DNA from: Henriciella sp.
Lineage (GTDB): Bacteria > Pseudomonadota > Alphaproteobacteria > Caulobacterales > Hyphomonadaceae
Assembly: GCF_029937755.1 (NCBI RefSeq)
Contig: NZ_JAPYPG010000001.1
Span: 682,001 to 746,000 of the forward strand
Direction: 5' to 3'
DNA length: 64,000 nt
Part shown: one piece after another, positions 8,794 through 17,371 of the stretch
Layout of the letters: each line of letters starts with the position of its first letter
Numbering within the stretch: the first letter of the stretch is position 1
Position numbers and translations under genes: made by a program
The notes under the pieces: model-generated
What the model was told of the DNA's origin: nothing
Seen by the model: only the letters and a program-made list of their open reading frames with translations
The model's database searches: none

Positions 8794-9972
8794 ATGCCCG
8801 CGACAGACCTCTTGTCCGACATCCGCATCGCCGACATGACGACGGTGATCTTCGGCCCCTATTGTACGCAGACGCTTGCCGACATGGGCGCCGATGTCGT
8901 CAAGCTCGAGCCGAAGGGTGGCGATGATTTCCGTAATGTCGGCAAGCCGGCGAACAACAAGGGGATGGGCCCCTGCCACCTGACGATCAATCGCGGCAAG
9001 CGGTCGGTCGTCTGGGATCTGAAATCGGACGCCGGCATGGCCGCCATCCGCAAACTGATCCAGCAAAGCGATGTCTTCATTCACAATATCCGGCCAGACG
9101 CGGTCAAACGGCTTGGCCTGACGTTTGAAGAGGTCAAGGCGATCAAGCCGGACATTGTCTATGTTCACTGTCTGGGCTTCGGCTCAGACGGGCCCTATTC
9201 GGGCCGGCCCGCCTATGACGATCTGATCCAGGCGCTATCGGGCGCCACCAGCCTGCTGCCGCGCGTGGACGGGAACGAGGCCCCGCGCTTCCTGCCGACG
9301 GCTTTTGCCGACAAGGTTTCCGGCCTGCACGCCGTGCACGCAACGCTGGCTGCGCTGCATCATCGCGACCGGACCGGTGAGGCTGTGCATGTCGAGGTGC
9401 CCATGCTGGAGTGCGTGACCAGCTTCCTCTTCGAGGAACACTTCTACGAAGCCGCTTTCGATCCGCCCATTGGCCCGCACTGTTATCAGCGCCAGGTCGA
9501 CTCCTCTCGCCAACCGGTTCGCACCCAGGATGGGTGGATCGTCATTGCGCCCTATGTCGACCATCGCTGGGTAACGCTGTTCGATGTCATCGGTGCGCCG
9601 GAAGAACTCGAGGATGAGCGCATCTCCGACTATCGGGGGCGCTTCTTCAACCATGCCTACATGATGTCGCGCGTTCAGGCGCATTTCGTGAACTTCACGA
9701 CCGAAGAGCTTCTCAAAATGCTGAGCGATGCCGACATTCCTGCTGCGAATGCAACCGACATCTCGGAGGTGCAGGATGACCCCCACCTGAAAGCCGTCAA
9801 CTTCTTCCAGCGCCGCGAGCACCCCAGCGAGGGCGGCTATTGGGAAGTGCAGCCCCCGGTAAAGTTCTCCGGCATGGCGCCGCGCGATATCCGCCCCGCC
9901 CCGCGGGTCGGAGAGCATACGGAAGAGGTGCTTGCCGAGCTTGGGCTGGCGCGTGAGCCAGTCAGAAAGTAG
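8794..9972 (+). CDS. CaiB/BaiF family III CoA-transferase
   Basis: Moves CoA between carboxylic acids through an Asp-anhydride intermediate. The protein is 392 residues from ATG 8794, which has GGGAGA about 7 bases upstream; an in-frame upstream start at 8716 would add 26 residues of non-family sequence. Seen: GPYCTQTLADMGADVVKLEP, TINRGKRSV, RPDAVKRLGL, the catalytic Asp in YDDLIQALSG (about residue 142), and the C-terminal VGEHTEEVLAELG. The substrate is unknown. It sits just upstream of the betaine genes on the same strand, but 434 bases separate them. Confidence 0.9.
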   Translation: MPATDLLSDIRIADMTTVIFGPYCTQTLADMGADVVKLEPKGGDDFRNVGKPANNKGMGPCHLTINRGKRSVVWDLKSDAGMAAIRKLIQQSDVFIHNIRPDAVKRLGLTFEEVKAIKPDIVYVHCLGFGSDGPYSGRPAYDDLIQALSGATSLLPRVDGNEAPRFLPTAFADKVSGLHAVHATLAALHHRDRTGEAVHVEVPMLECVTSFLFEEHFYEAAFDPPIGPHCYQRQVDSSRQPVRTQDGWIVIAPYVDHRWVTLFDVIGAPEELEDERISDYRGRFFNHAYMMSRVQAHFVNFTTEELLKMLSDADIPAANATDISEVQDDPHLKAVNFFQRREHPSEGGYWEVQPPVKFSGMAPRDIRPAPRVGEHTEEVLAELGLAREPVRK

Positions 9973-10406
9973 GTGTAGCAGGTGTCGAATCCTGCCTTCT
10001 GAACACCAGAATTGCCCAATCCATGCGCAAGAATGCTTTGACACGAAAAATTCTCGATTTTTTTCGGGGCACACTGGGCGCCCGCCGCGCAGATTTCGCC
10101 GCGCGCACAATAGCTTGTTTTAATACATTATTTCTAACCTTGATTAATTCCCGCTCCCAAGACATGCACGCAGAACGCGAATTTTCTGGCCCTGATGCTC
10201 GCTAAGCGGGCCTGAAATACTTTGACGTGTAGGCCTATATTTGAGACGTCACCATCGCGGCATTGAAGACCGCCTTCCGCGCAAGGCGCGGCTCTTAAAG
10301 TATTATAGCCCGTGAGGCATGCAGCCGGTAGAACTGCTCAGGCAGCTGGTTGACCGATCAGCGGCCCCGCCTCACCCCGAAAACTCAAATGCGAGGAGGA
10401 GCGATC
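9973..10406. other. Long intergenic region upstream of the betaine genes
   Basis: No gene seen in 434 bases. An AT hairpin (CGAAAAAT / ATTTTTTTCG, 10044-10066) could end the CoA-transferase transcript. The middle (about 10110-10150) is clearly AT-richer than its surroundings. A CGCCTT/AAGGCG hairpin lies at 10271-10288, followed by a TATTAT-like stretch near 10300. The length and the low-GC patch suggest a regulated promoter for the methyltransferase pair. No GGAAC-type general-stress promoter was found here by eye. Confidence 0.5.
10393..10400 (+). promoter_or_regulatory. Ribosome binding site that fixes the start of the glycine/sarcosine methyltransferase
   Basis: GAGGAGGA lies 6 bases before ATG 10407. 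An in-frame ATG-less extension upstream to 10350 exists, but it would run through this site, so 10407 is the start. Confidence 0.75.
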
Positions 10407-11237
10407 ATGTCATCTGCGCCCAGCTCTGAAACGTCATCAAAGACCATACAGAATTACGGAGAGGACCCGCTCGCCGTGCGCGAGACCGACACCTATCGCG
10501 AAGAATATATTGAAGGCTTCGTCGACAAGTGGGACTCCCTGATCGACTGGGACTCCCGCGCGGAAGGCGAAGGCCAGTTTTTCGTGGACATCCTGCGCGG
10601 GCGTGGCAAGCACACTGTGCTCGACGTCGCCACCGGCACCGGCTTCCACTCCTGCCGGCTGATGGAGGAAGGCTTTGACGTGACCAGCGTCGATGGCAGT
10701 GCCGAAATGCTCATGAAGGCCTTCGAGAATGCGGGCAAGCGCGGCCAGGTCCTGAAGACCTGTCAGGCAGACTGGCGCTGGCTCAACAAGGACATCAAGG
10801 GCAAGTTCGACGCGATCATCTGCCTTGGTAACTCATTCACGCACATCCATGACGAGATGGACCGCCGCAAGGCGCTGGCCGAATTCTATGCCGCGCTGAA
10901 GCATGACGGCATCCTGATCCTCGACCAGCGCAACTACGACCTGCTGCTCGACAATGAGGCCGCGTCAAAGCCCAAGCACAAATATTATTACTGCGGCAAG
11001 GATATCGTGGCCGAGCCCGAATATATCGATGAAGGCCTCGCCCGCTTCCGCTACAGCTTCCCGGATGGCTCGACCTACAATCTCAACATGTTTCCGCTGC
11101 GGCGCCGTTATGTGCAGAAGCTGCTGAAGGAAGCCGGCTTCGAGAAGATCCACACCTATGGCGACTTCCAGTCTGAGTTTGAGGAGAATGATCCGGACTT
11201 CTTCATCCATATTGCGGAGAAACGCGATGAAGGCTGA
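10407..11237 (+). CDS. bsmA: Glycine/sarcosine N-methyltransferase (betaine synthesis)
   Basis: SAM-dependent methylation of glycine to sarcosine and then dimethylglycine, the first steps of de novo glycine betaine synthesis. The 276-residue protein resembles the halophile GSMT enzymes closely as I recall them: GFVDKWDSLIDWDSRA, the SAM loop VLDVATGTGFHS (residues 71-82), VDGSAEML, DWRWLN, ICLGNSFTH, LDQRNYD, YYYCG and the ending DPDFFIHIA are all present. The C-terminal 11 bases overlap the next gene, whose product completes the pathway. Expected role: compatible solute production under salt stress, cytoplasmic. Confidence 0.93.
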   Translation: MSSAPSSETSSKTIQNYGEDPLAVRETDTYREEYIEGFVDKWDSLIDWDSRAEGEGQFFVDILRGRGKHTVLDVATGTGFHSCRLMEEGFDVTSVDGSAEMLMKAFENAGKRGQVLKTCQADWRWLNKDIKGKFDAIICLGNSFTHIHDEMDRRKALAEFYAALKHDGILILDQRNYDLLLDNEAASKPKHKYYYCGKDIVAEPEYIDEGLARFRYSFPDGSTYNLNMFPLRRRYVQKLLKEAGFEKIHTYGDFQSEFEENDPDFFIHIAEKRDEG

Positions 11238-12069
11238 GTCCAGAGCAGAAGACGTCGCTGTCGCAGAAGACTATTATGACAGCGATGACGCTGACCGCTT
11301 CTATTTCACGATCTGGGGCGGCGAGGACATCCATGTCGGCCTGTATCAGACACCCGGCGAAGCCATCGCTCCGGCCAGCCGCCGCACAGTCGCGACCATG
11401 GCGGAGATGATGGGTCCGGCGGGCAAGGCCGCGCGGATCGTGGATCTCGGCGCAGGCTATGGTGGCTCGGCACGCTATCTGGTCACGGAGGCCGGCGCGA
11501 AGGAAGTCGTCTGCGTCAACATCTCCGAAACGCAGAACCGCATCAATCGCGACAAGAATGAAGCGGCCGGCCTCACTGACAGGATCGACGTGCTGCATGG
11601 CTCGTTCGATGACGTCCCGGCGAAGGACGAGGCGTTCGATGTGGTCTGGAGCCAGGACAGCTTCCTGCACGGGGCTGACCGCCAGCGCATCATCGAGGAG
11701 TGTGAGCGCATCCTGAAACCGGGTGGGCGGCTGATCTTCACCGACATCCTGCAAACCTCGGATGCCCCGGCAGACAAGCTGCAGCCGATCTATGACCGGA
11801 TTCACCTGTCCAGCCTCGGCTCGGTCGACTTCTATGACGAAGCCGCCGAGAAAGCCGGGCTTGTACCGGGACCGAAAAAAATCCTGCCAGAGATGCTGCC
11901 AACCCATTATGGCCGTGTGCGCGAAGAGCTGACCTCCCGGCGTGACGAGCTGAAAGGCGTTGTCTCGGATGACTATGCCGATCGCATGATCGCGGGGCTT
12001 GGCGCCTGGGTCGATGGCGGCAATTCCGGATGGCTGTCCTGGGGCATCATGACCTACGACAAACCCTGA
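11227..12069 (+). CDS. bsmB: Sarcosine/dimethylglycine N-methyltransferase (betaine synthesis)
   Basis: SAM-dependent enzyme that methylates sarcosine and dimethylglycine to glycine betaine, 280 residues. Signatures shared with the halophile SDMT enzymes: YYDSDDADRFY, IWGGEDIHVGLY, the SAM loop VDLGAGYGGSARYL (residues 72-85), VVWSQDSFLHGADR, RIHLSSLGS, LPTHYGRVREEL, and the C-terminal VDGGNSGWLSWGI. ATG 11227 lies inside the end of the previous gene (11-base overlap), with GGAGA 6 bases upstream, so the two are translationally coupled. Consuming three SAM per betaine, the pair produces three homocysteine equivalents to recycle. Confidence 0.93.
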   Translation: MKAESRAEDVAVAEDYYDSDDADRFYFTIWGGEDIHVGLYQTPGEAIAPASRRTVATMAEMMGPAGKAARIVDLGAGYGGSARYLVTEAGAKEVVCVNISETQNRINRDKNEAAGLTDRIDVLHGSFDDVPAKDEAFDVVWSQDSFLHGADRQRIIEECERILKPGGRLIFTDILQTSDAPADKLQPIYDRIHLSSLGSVDFYDEAAEKAGLVPGPKKILPEMLPTHYGRVREELTSRRDELKGVVSDDYADRMIAGLGAWVDGGNSGWLSWGIMTYDKP

Positions 12070-12226
12070 TCAGTGTTCCTGACAGAGCAAGGACGCTGAA
12101 ACGCTATGGCCGCCTGCTGGAAAGTGGGCGGCCATATAGTATTTGCCCTACTCCGGGGGAACAGACTTGGACCGGGCGCGTTTATGCCGGTTACGCTCGA
12201 CGCGCTGCAGGAGGATGAGGGACAGA

Positions 12227-13666
12227 GTGGGCGAAAGTAATACGCACGATATTGAGCTGGAGCGTCTCGCTTCCATTGTTTCATCATCGCAAGATGCGAT
12301 TATCAGCAAATCGCTGGACGGTGTCGTTCGCACTTGGAATGCGGGGGCAGAGAAGATCTTCGGCTACACGGCGGACGAGATTATCGGCCAGCCGATCACA
12401 CGCCTCATTCCGCCGGACCTGCACAACGAAGAGACAGAGATTCTCGCCAAACTCCGGCGTGGCGAGCGTATCGAACATTTCGATACGATCCGCGTCGCCA
12501 AGGATGGCCGGCGTATCGACATCTCGCTCACAGTTTCTCCCCTGAGGAACCGCGAGGGTGAGATTGTCGGCGCATCCAAGGTCGCCCGCGATGTCACCGA
12601 ACGCAAACGGGCGGAAAAACTCCAGAAGCTGCTCATGGATGAGCTCAATCACCGGGTCAAAAACACGCTGGCAATCGTCCAGTCGGTCGCCCACCAGTCA
12701 TTCGCGCACGCGACCAGCCCTGCAAATTTCATCGCGACGTTCGACGGCCGTCTGCAAGCCCTCTCACGGGCTCACGACCTGCTTGTTCGCGAAAGAATGC
12801 AGGGAATACAGCTGCGCGAACTTATAGGCTCACAGCTCTCCAGCGATGCGGACGCTGGCCTCCCACTGTCCATGTCCGGTCCGGAGGTGACGATACGGGG
12901 CACGCTTGTTACACACCTTGCTCTCATCCTCCACGAACTTACAACCAACGCCCGCAAGTACGGCGCCCTCTCCAGGCCGCAAGGACGGATACTTATCCAC
13001 TGGCAGCTCAAACCCGGCACCAAGGATGCCATAGTGCTGACCTGGCAGGAATTGGGCCTGACAGGCATAAGCGCACCAGAGAAAACAGGTTTCGGAACAC
13101 AGCTTATCAGGAAGTCGCTGAAAGCCAGCGGAGGAGAAGCTTCGATCGAATACCTGCCGGAAGGAATCAAGGCGACGATCGAATTTCTTGTCTCCGACGA
13201 AGAAGATATCACGCCGGAAAAGCCGCTTGATGAGACGATTCAGGAAAACAGTATGCCGCCCGCCCCGCTCTCGGCTTTCGATGGACTGAATATACTGTTG
13301 GTCGAGGATGAGGCGATCGTTGCGATGGACCTCGAGCTGAAGCTCGAACAGCTCGGCTTTGTCATCGTGGGGCTGGCATCCACTATCGGCGAAGCGGAAG
13401 ACATTCTTGAGCGCATGACCCCTGATCTTGCCCTGCTGGACGCAAACCTGCACGGACAGAAAGTCGACCACATTGCCAGGACGCTAGCCGACCGCAAAAT
13501 CCCCTTCGCGTTTTCCACCGGCTATGGCCGTGAAGCCTTGCCGGAGGATTTGCGTGATGTGGAGATTCTTGCCAAGCCCTTCAGCGATGCACGCATGATC
13601 AACGTTCTCGCCCGCCTGGCCGGCGAAGCTCTTGCCCGGCAGGACAAGATACCCAGCCAAAGATGA
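12227..13666 (+). CDS. PAS-HWE histidine kinase with C-terminal receiver domain
   Basis: Soluble hybrid sensor kinase of 479 residues. Order of domains: PAS (about 10-125, with the PAC-like VARDVTERKRAE), HWE-type kinase (about 138-322) with the phosphoacceptor His in ELNHRVKNTLA (His142), the ATP N-box HELTTNARKYGALS and the WxE of LTWQELG, then a receiver domain (355-470) with VEDE, phosphoacceptor Asp405 in LLDANL and Lys450. No membrane segment is seen, so the signal is probably intracellular (light, redox or ligand via PAS). The start is uncertain: GTG 12227 has GAGG 6 bases upstream, while an in-frame ATG at 12215 abuts AGGAGG. It begins about 160 bases after the betaine genes on the same strand and could regulate stress output. 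No partner regulator lies nearby. Confidence 0.88.
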   Translation: MGESNTHDIELERLASIVSSSQDAIISKSLDGVVRTWNAGAEKIFGYTADEIIGQPITRLIPPDLHNEETEILAKLRRGERIEHFDTIRVAKDGRRIDISLTVSPLRNREGEIVGASKVARDVTERKRAEKLQKLLMDELNHRVKNTLAIVQSVAHQSFAHATSPANFIATFDGRLQALSRAHDLLVRERMQGIQLRELIGSQLSSDADAGLPLSMSGPEVTIRGTLVTHLALILHELTTNARKYGALSRPQGRILIHWQLKPGTKDAIVLTWQELGLTGISAPEKTGFGTQLIRKSLKASGGEASIEYLPEGIKATIEFLVSDEEDITPEKPLDETIQENSMPPAPLSAFDGLNILLVEDEAIVAMDLELKLEQLGFVIVGLASTIGEAEDILERMTPDLALLDANLHGQKVDHIARTLADRKIPFAFSTGYGREALPEDLRDVEILAKPFSDARMINVLARLAGEALARQDKIPSQR

Positions 13667-13707
13667 TCATTGGGCCTGATGGGGACGCAGGCCGTTTTCC
13701 TGGACGC

Positions 13708-15768
13708 TTAACCCAGGAGCCGTTTTCGGATCCACAGCCCCCAATAAGCGATCTCTAGCGAAAACTGAACGGCTGGATGCGAGACCGGAAACAGGTCGAC
13801 CGCGGATCCGGCGCGCCAGATCGAGGATTTGAGCTTGCGGAACCGGTCGGCCAGCGTTGGCCGGGCACCGCCATTCGCAGCGGAAACTGTAGCGTCCCGC
13901 CCATAGTCGCGCGACCTGTCCCCAACCTCGAGAAGTTCACGTGTCTTCAGACCCGGGAAGCGGACCGCATCAGAGAAGAGCCGCCATGCTGTGTTGAGCG
14001 CATCATAATGCTCCTCCACACGGTCGGCCGACATGTCGTCCAGATAGGACAGGACGCCTCCGAAGAGCTCGCTTTGCGGGCTCTCCACGAAACGCTGCCA
14101 CCCAGGGCGCTCGAGATTGCTGACAACCCGGTCACGCTTTGCCTGGAATGTCTTGACGCTTTGCAGCTCCGGCTCAAAAAGCGCCTCGATAAACTGCCAA
14201 TACCTCAACACGCTTGAGCGCGGATGGAACGGGGAGTAGCCATTGCGCTGCGTCCACACAGCCGTGACCTTGTCGAAGTGCGGCGTAGGCAGTCCCTTAT
14301 AATTGGACCGCGCAAGCAACAGGCATTCCCACTGGATGTCGGGGCGGGCGTATTGCAGCATCTGCAGGGTACTGCCGAACAGCCCGGTATCGACAAGAAC
14401 AACTCGCCGGCTTTCTCCAACACACTCTTCGATATGCCGGTCAAACAGCTCATTCTGGTCTTTGATAAGCCGAAGGAAATGGGCGCCATCTTCTGAAGCT
14501 AGAAAGATATGCAGCTGATCGCGCGTAACCGGCTTGTCCCAGACCTGACTGAACGCAACAGGTTCGCCAACGATGGATTCCATCGCCTGCGCCATGGTGG
14601 AATCCTTGAACTCACGCGTAATCTCATCGAAGGCAACGGTTGGACGGTGCTGGAGGCACAGCCGCGTGGCCACAAGCCTGGAGACCATGAACGACTTCAG
14701 GGGCACAGGGGGCTTGCGTCCAACCGCCTGATAGTAACGCTCAATCGCAGTTTTCATCAGCAGGCCGCCTCGGGAGCAGAAGAGCGCTGTGCCCCCGCCC
14801 TGCCGCGCAACCGTCCGCAGATAGACATCCGCCATCATAGTATACTCGGTCACCATGGGCCCGAGCACGTACCGACCGAACCCCTGACGCGTATCCACGG
14901 CATATTGTGTCGGGCGGCTTCCACTCGGCGGGCTGTTGGGCGCCTTCCTGAGATAATGGCTGATACTATGGCGCAGCGCGTTCAGCTTGCGCCGGTATAT
15001 GAAGGCTTTTCGCCGCGGCACGTGCATTGCCACAATGCCCGCCTCTTTCGCCCGGAAATGGTCGGCGTCAGCGTCGTCACCGATATGCAGCACGGCGCGG
15101 GGCGTAAGATTCTCGGCGGCAAGAACTGTCTTGAAAAGGCCACCCACACGTTTTGAACAGCGCATGTCCGCAGACGTGTAGACCCTGTCGACGGGAATGA
15201 CGCCACACGTGCGCTCGATGAGCCATGTGACGTCCTCGGCGGAAAGAATTGTGTCGCTAATGGCAAAGGTCGCAATGCCGCTGGCACGGGCCTGTGCCAG
15301 CATATCCAGCAAGGTCTTGTTCGGGCGAAGGAAATCGAGTTCCAGCTCCCGCTCGGTACGTTGCATCGCCGCAACGAAATCTTGCGGGAGGCCAAGCAGA
15401 TCAGCCTGATCGCTCAGGACATCGGCATGCCTGACCTCATCTTCCGTGCCATGAGATTCCTGCGCTTTGAAGGCCAGAATTTCGCAACGTTCGCGCGTGT
15501 AGTAGAACTGGACCGGCTCAAAATGCCGCTCGGGAAATTTCTTGGCCGCCAGAGCCGACAACCGCATGGCAAGTTGCCATCTGCGGCCTTTCTGGCTGGT
15601 CGGGCGGCGCAACAGCAAAGTATCGAACACATCCACCGTGATCGCCTGCGTTGAGGCTGCGGGCGGGCCGCCCAGGGCCGGGCGTCCCGCAATCATGGGC
15701 TCGAGCGCAGCCCCCGGCATGAAAGCCGGTGCATCGGATGAAAATGCACTTTTCGAACTTTGGGACAT
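13708..15768 (-). CDS. Large HAD-superfamily-like protein, possibly surface polysaccharide related
   Basis: 686 residues with a HAD-like domain in the first 260: motif I VDVFDTLLLRR (residues 45-55), AISDTILS (168-175), Lys205, and motif IV HIGDDADADHF (227-237). This pattern matches the family of large predicted HAD hydrolases (COG5610-type) often found with sugar-transfer genes. The position of the second catalytic Asp in motif I is Phe (D-V-F), so a classical phosphatase reaction is not assured. The remaining 400 residues show no domain I recognise. ATG 15768 is preferred to an upstream TTG at 15804. Divergent from the FAD-binding gene at 16034. Confidence 0.65.
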   Translation of the reverse strand: MSQSSKSAFSSDAPAFMPGAALEPMIAGRPALGGPPAASTQAITVDVFDTLLLRRPTSQKGRRWQLAMRLSALAAKKFPERHFEPVQFYYTRERCEILAFKAQESHGTEDEVRHADVLSDQADLLGLPQDFVAAMQRTERELELDFLRPNKTLLDMLAQARASGIATFAISDTILSAEDVTWLIERTCGVIPVDRVYTSADMRCSKRVGGLFKTVLAAENLTPRAVLHIGDDADADHFRAKEAGIVAMHVPRRKAFIYRRKLNALRHSISHYLRKAPNSPPSGSRPTQYAVDTRQGFGRYVLGPMVTEYTMMADVYLRTVARQGGGTALFCSRGGLLMKTAIERYYQAVGRKPPVPLKSFMVSRLVATRLCLQHRPTVAFDEITREFKDSTMAQAMESIVGEPVAFSQVWDKPVTRDQLHIFLASEDGAHFLRLIKDQNELFDRHIEECVGESRRVVLVDTGLFGSTLQMLQYARPDIQWECLLLARSNYKGLPTPHFDKVTAVWTQRNGYSPFHPRSSVLRYWQFIEALFEPELQSVKTFQAKRDRVVSNLERPGWQRFVESPQSELFGGVLSYLDDMSADRVEEHYDALNTAWRLFSDAVRFPGLKTRELLEVGDRSRDYGRDATVSAANGGARPTLADRFRKLKSSIWRAGSAVDLFPVSHPAVQFSLEIAYWGLWIRKRLLG

Positions 15769-16033
15769 TTTTGGAATGCGCCCCCCGGAAAACCCGATGA
15801 TCAATCTACTTATGCCTCAGAAGTTCCGGCTATTAGCAAATTTTACGAATATTTAATACCTTCACAACCTTTCTGCGCCCATTTTGCATTCAATCTGGAC
15901 GGCAGTGTGACAGATTTGACCATAAATATCCCAACGGGTTGAAAGACCGGCCGGATAATCCCGCGCGGGGGGATAACGGGGGACATTCGCGCCGGATTGA
16001 GCGACCATGTTCCAATTGAAGGGCGGGCGCAGA
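15769..16033. other. Divergent promoter region
   Basis: About 265 bases between the leftward HAD-like gene and the rightward FAD-binding gene. The centre (15830-15890) is AT-rich compared with the surrounding genes. TTTGACCATAAAT at about 15915 offers a possible -35/-10 start for one side, but the spacing is not clean. No gene seen. Confidence 0.4.
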
Positions 16034-17371
16034 ATGCTGGAACCACATAAACCTGAAGTTACAAAACCTGTATCCGTGCCGGAGCGATTTGATACCGTCG
16101 TGCTTGGTGCCGGGATTTCCGGTCTCACCTTGTCTCATGACCTTGCCAAAGCCGGCCAGTCGGTCCTGCTGGTTGATGAGTATGACGCACCGGGCGGCAA
16201 TCATGTTTCCGTGGAGATTTCGGGCCGCTCTTTCGATATCGGGGCAATCTTCTTCTGGACGGGTTATCCGCAGTTCCAGATGTTTCCGGCCCTGTCGGAA
16301 CTTGTCGTCCCGGTCGACTGGTCGCTTCAGCGCGTCACACCAACTGGCCGGGTCGCCCGCTACCCCGTCGACATGCGCGCCGATTTTTTCGGCCACCCCC
16401 TCAAAGCGCAGGCCGCGATGGTGTCCGATATCATCAGCGCCCGCCTGAAGGGGCAATCGCGAGAAAGCGCGCTTGCATTCCTTGAATACTATCTCGGTGA
16501 CCGCCTGATGCAGGAGAGCGGCATACTGAACTATGTGAAGCGCTTTTACGGCCTACCTGCCGAGTCCATCAGTTACGACTTTGCCAAGACACGCATGCGC
16601 CCGGTGGAATATACCGCCAGCCTCTCTCGTCTGGCTTCGCGGACCTTCCGGAAGGTATTCGCCAAGAAGCAGCACCTTGGGAGTGAGCTTTGCGTTGCCC
16701 GCCCGAAGACCGGCTTCAGCGCGTATTATGACGCCGCCGTCGGCCAGCTGCACGGCATGGGGGTAAAAACCCTTTTCGGCGCCAAGCTCGACTGGGTGGG
16801 CGAGGCTGAAGAGGGAGAGAAGCTACGCGTTAATGGCGAGAGCATTGCGGCCGGGCGCATCATCAGCACGCTTCCCCTTGTGCGCGCCGCCAGCCTCACA
16901 GGCTGCAAAACCACAGACGAGCCGCGCTCCAAGGGCCTGCATTCGCTCTTCTGCCAGTTTCGCGGCAAGCGCGGCTTCGACTCGCTCATCCTCTACAACT
17001 TCCACCGCGCCGGGCGCTGGAAGCGGCTGACCATGCACTCGGATTATTACGGACCGGTCGATGACTGGGAGTATCTGTCGGTCGAGATCACCGCCGATGA
17101 CCCGGATGAGAGCCCGGAAGCCCTGTTTGACGATTTCCGCGGCACGGCACGCGCCTTCGGCCTTTTCGACGGTGAGCTGGAGCTTCTCGGCCACCGCCAT
17201 ACCGACTTTGCCTACCCCATTTACGATCAGGGCTCAGCGCGCCGGCGCGACGCGCTCATAAAGCAGGTTTCGGATGCCGGACTTGAAGTGGCAGGACGTC
17301 AGGGACGTTTCGAATATTTGCCCACTTCTGCGGAAACCATCCGCTCTGTGCGGGCGTCTTCCGAAGCCTAG
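16034..17371 (+). CDS. FAD/NAD(P)-binding oxidoreductase, amine-oxidase or sugar-mutase like
   Basis: 445 residues. The dinucleotide loop VVLGAGISGLTLSHDLAKAG (residues 22-41) is followed by an acidic residue ending beta-2 (LLVDEYD) and the PGGNH flavin loop (53-57), as in protoporphyrinogen oxidase, amine oxidase and UDP-galactopyranose mutase relatives. The GRSFDIGAIFFW stretch after it is compatible with the mutase-like branch. ATG 16034 is chosen over ATG 16007 because a G-rich stretch precedes it. Divergent from the HAD-like gene, so both may act in surface glycan synthesis; this is inference. It ends in a CTAG shared with the stop of the next gene on the other strand. Confidence 0.7.
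   Translation: MLEPHKPEVTKPVSVPERFDTVVLGAGISGLTLSHDLAKAGQSVLLVDEYDAPGGNHVSVEISGRSFDIGAIFFWTGYPQFQMFPALSELVVPVDWSLQRVTPTGRVARYPVDMRADFFGHPLKAQAAMVSDIISARLKGQSRESALAFLEYYLGDRLMQESGILNYVKRFYGLPAESISYDFAKTRMRPVEYTASLSRLASRTFRKVFAKKQHLGSELCVARPKTGFSAYYDAAVGQLHGMGVKTLFGAKLDWVGEAEEGEKLRVNGESIAAGRIISTLPLVRAASLTGCKTTDEPRSKGLHSLFCQFRGKRGFDSLILYNFHRAGRWKRLTMHSDYYGPVDDWEYLSVEITADDPDESPEALFDDFRGTARAFGLFDGELELLGHRHTDFAYPIYDQGSARRRDALIKQVSDAGLEVAGRQGRFEYLPTSAETIRSVRASSEA

Noticed and set aside
10350..10406. An extended N-terminus for the glycine/sarcosine methyltransferase
   Set aside because: The extra 19 residues lie over the GAGGAGGA ribosome site of ATG 10407 and are not part of the family.
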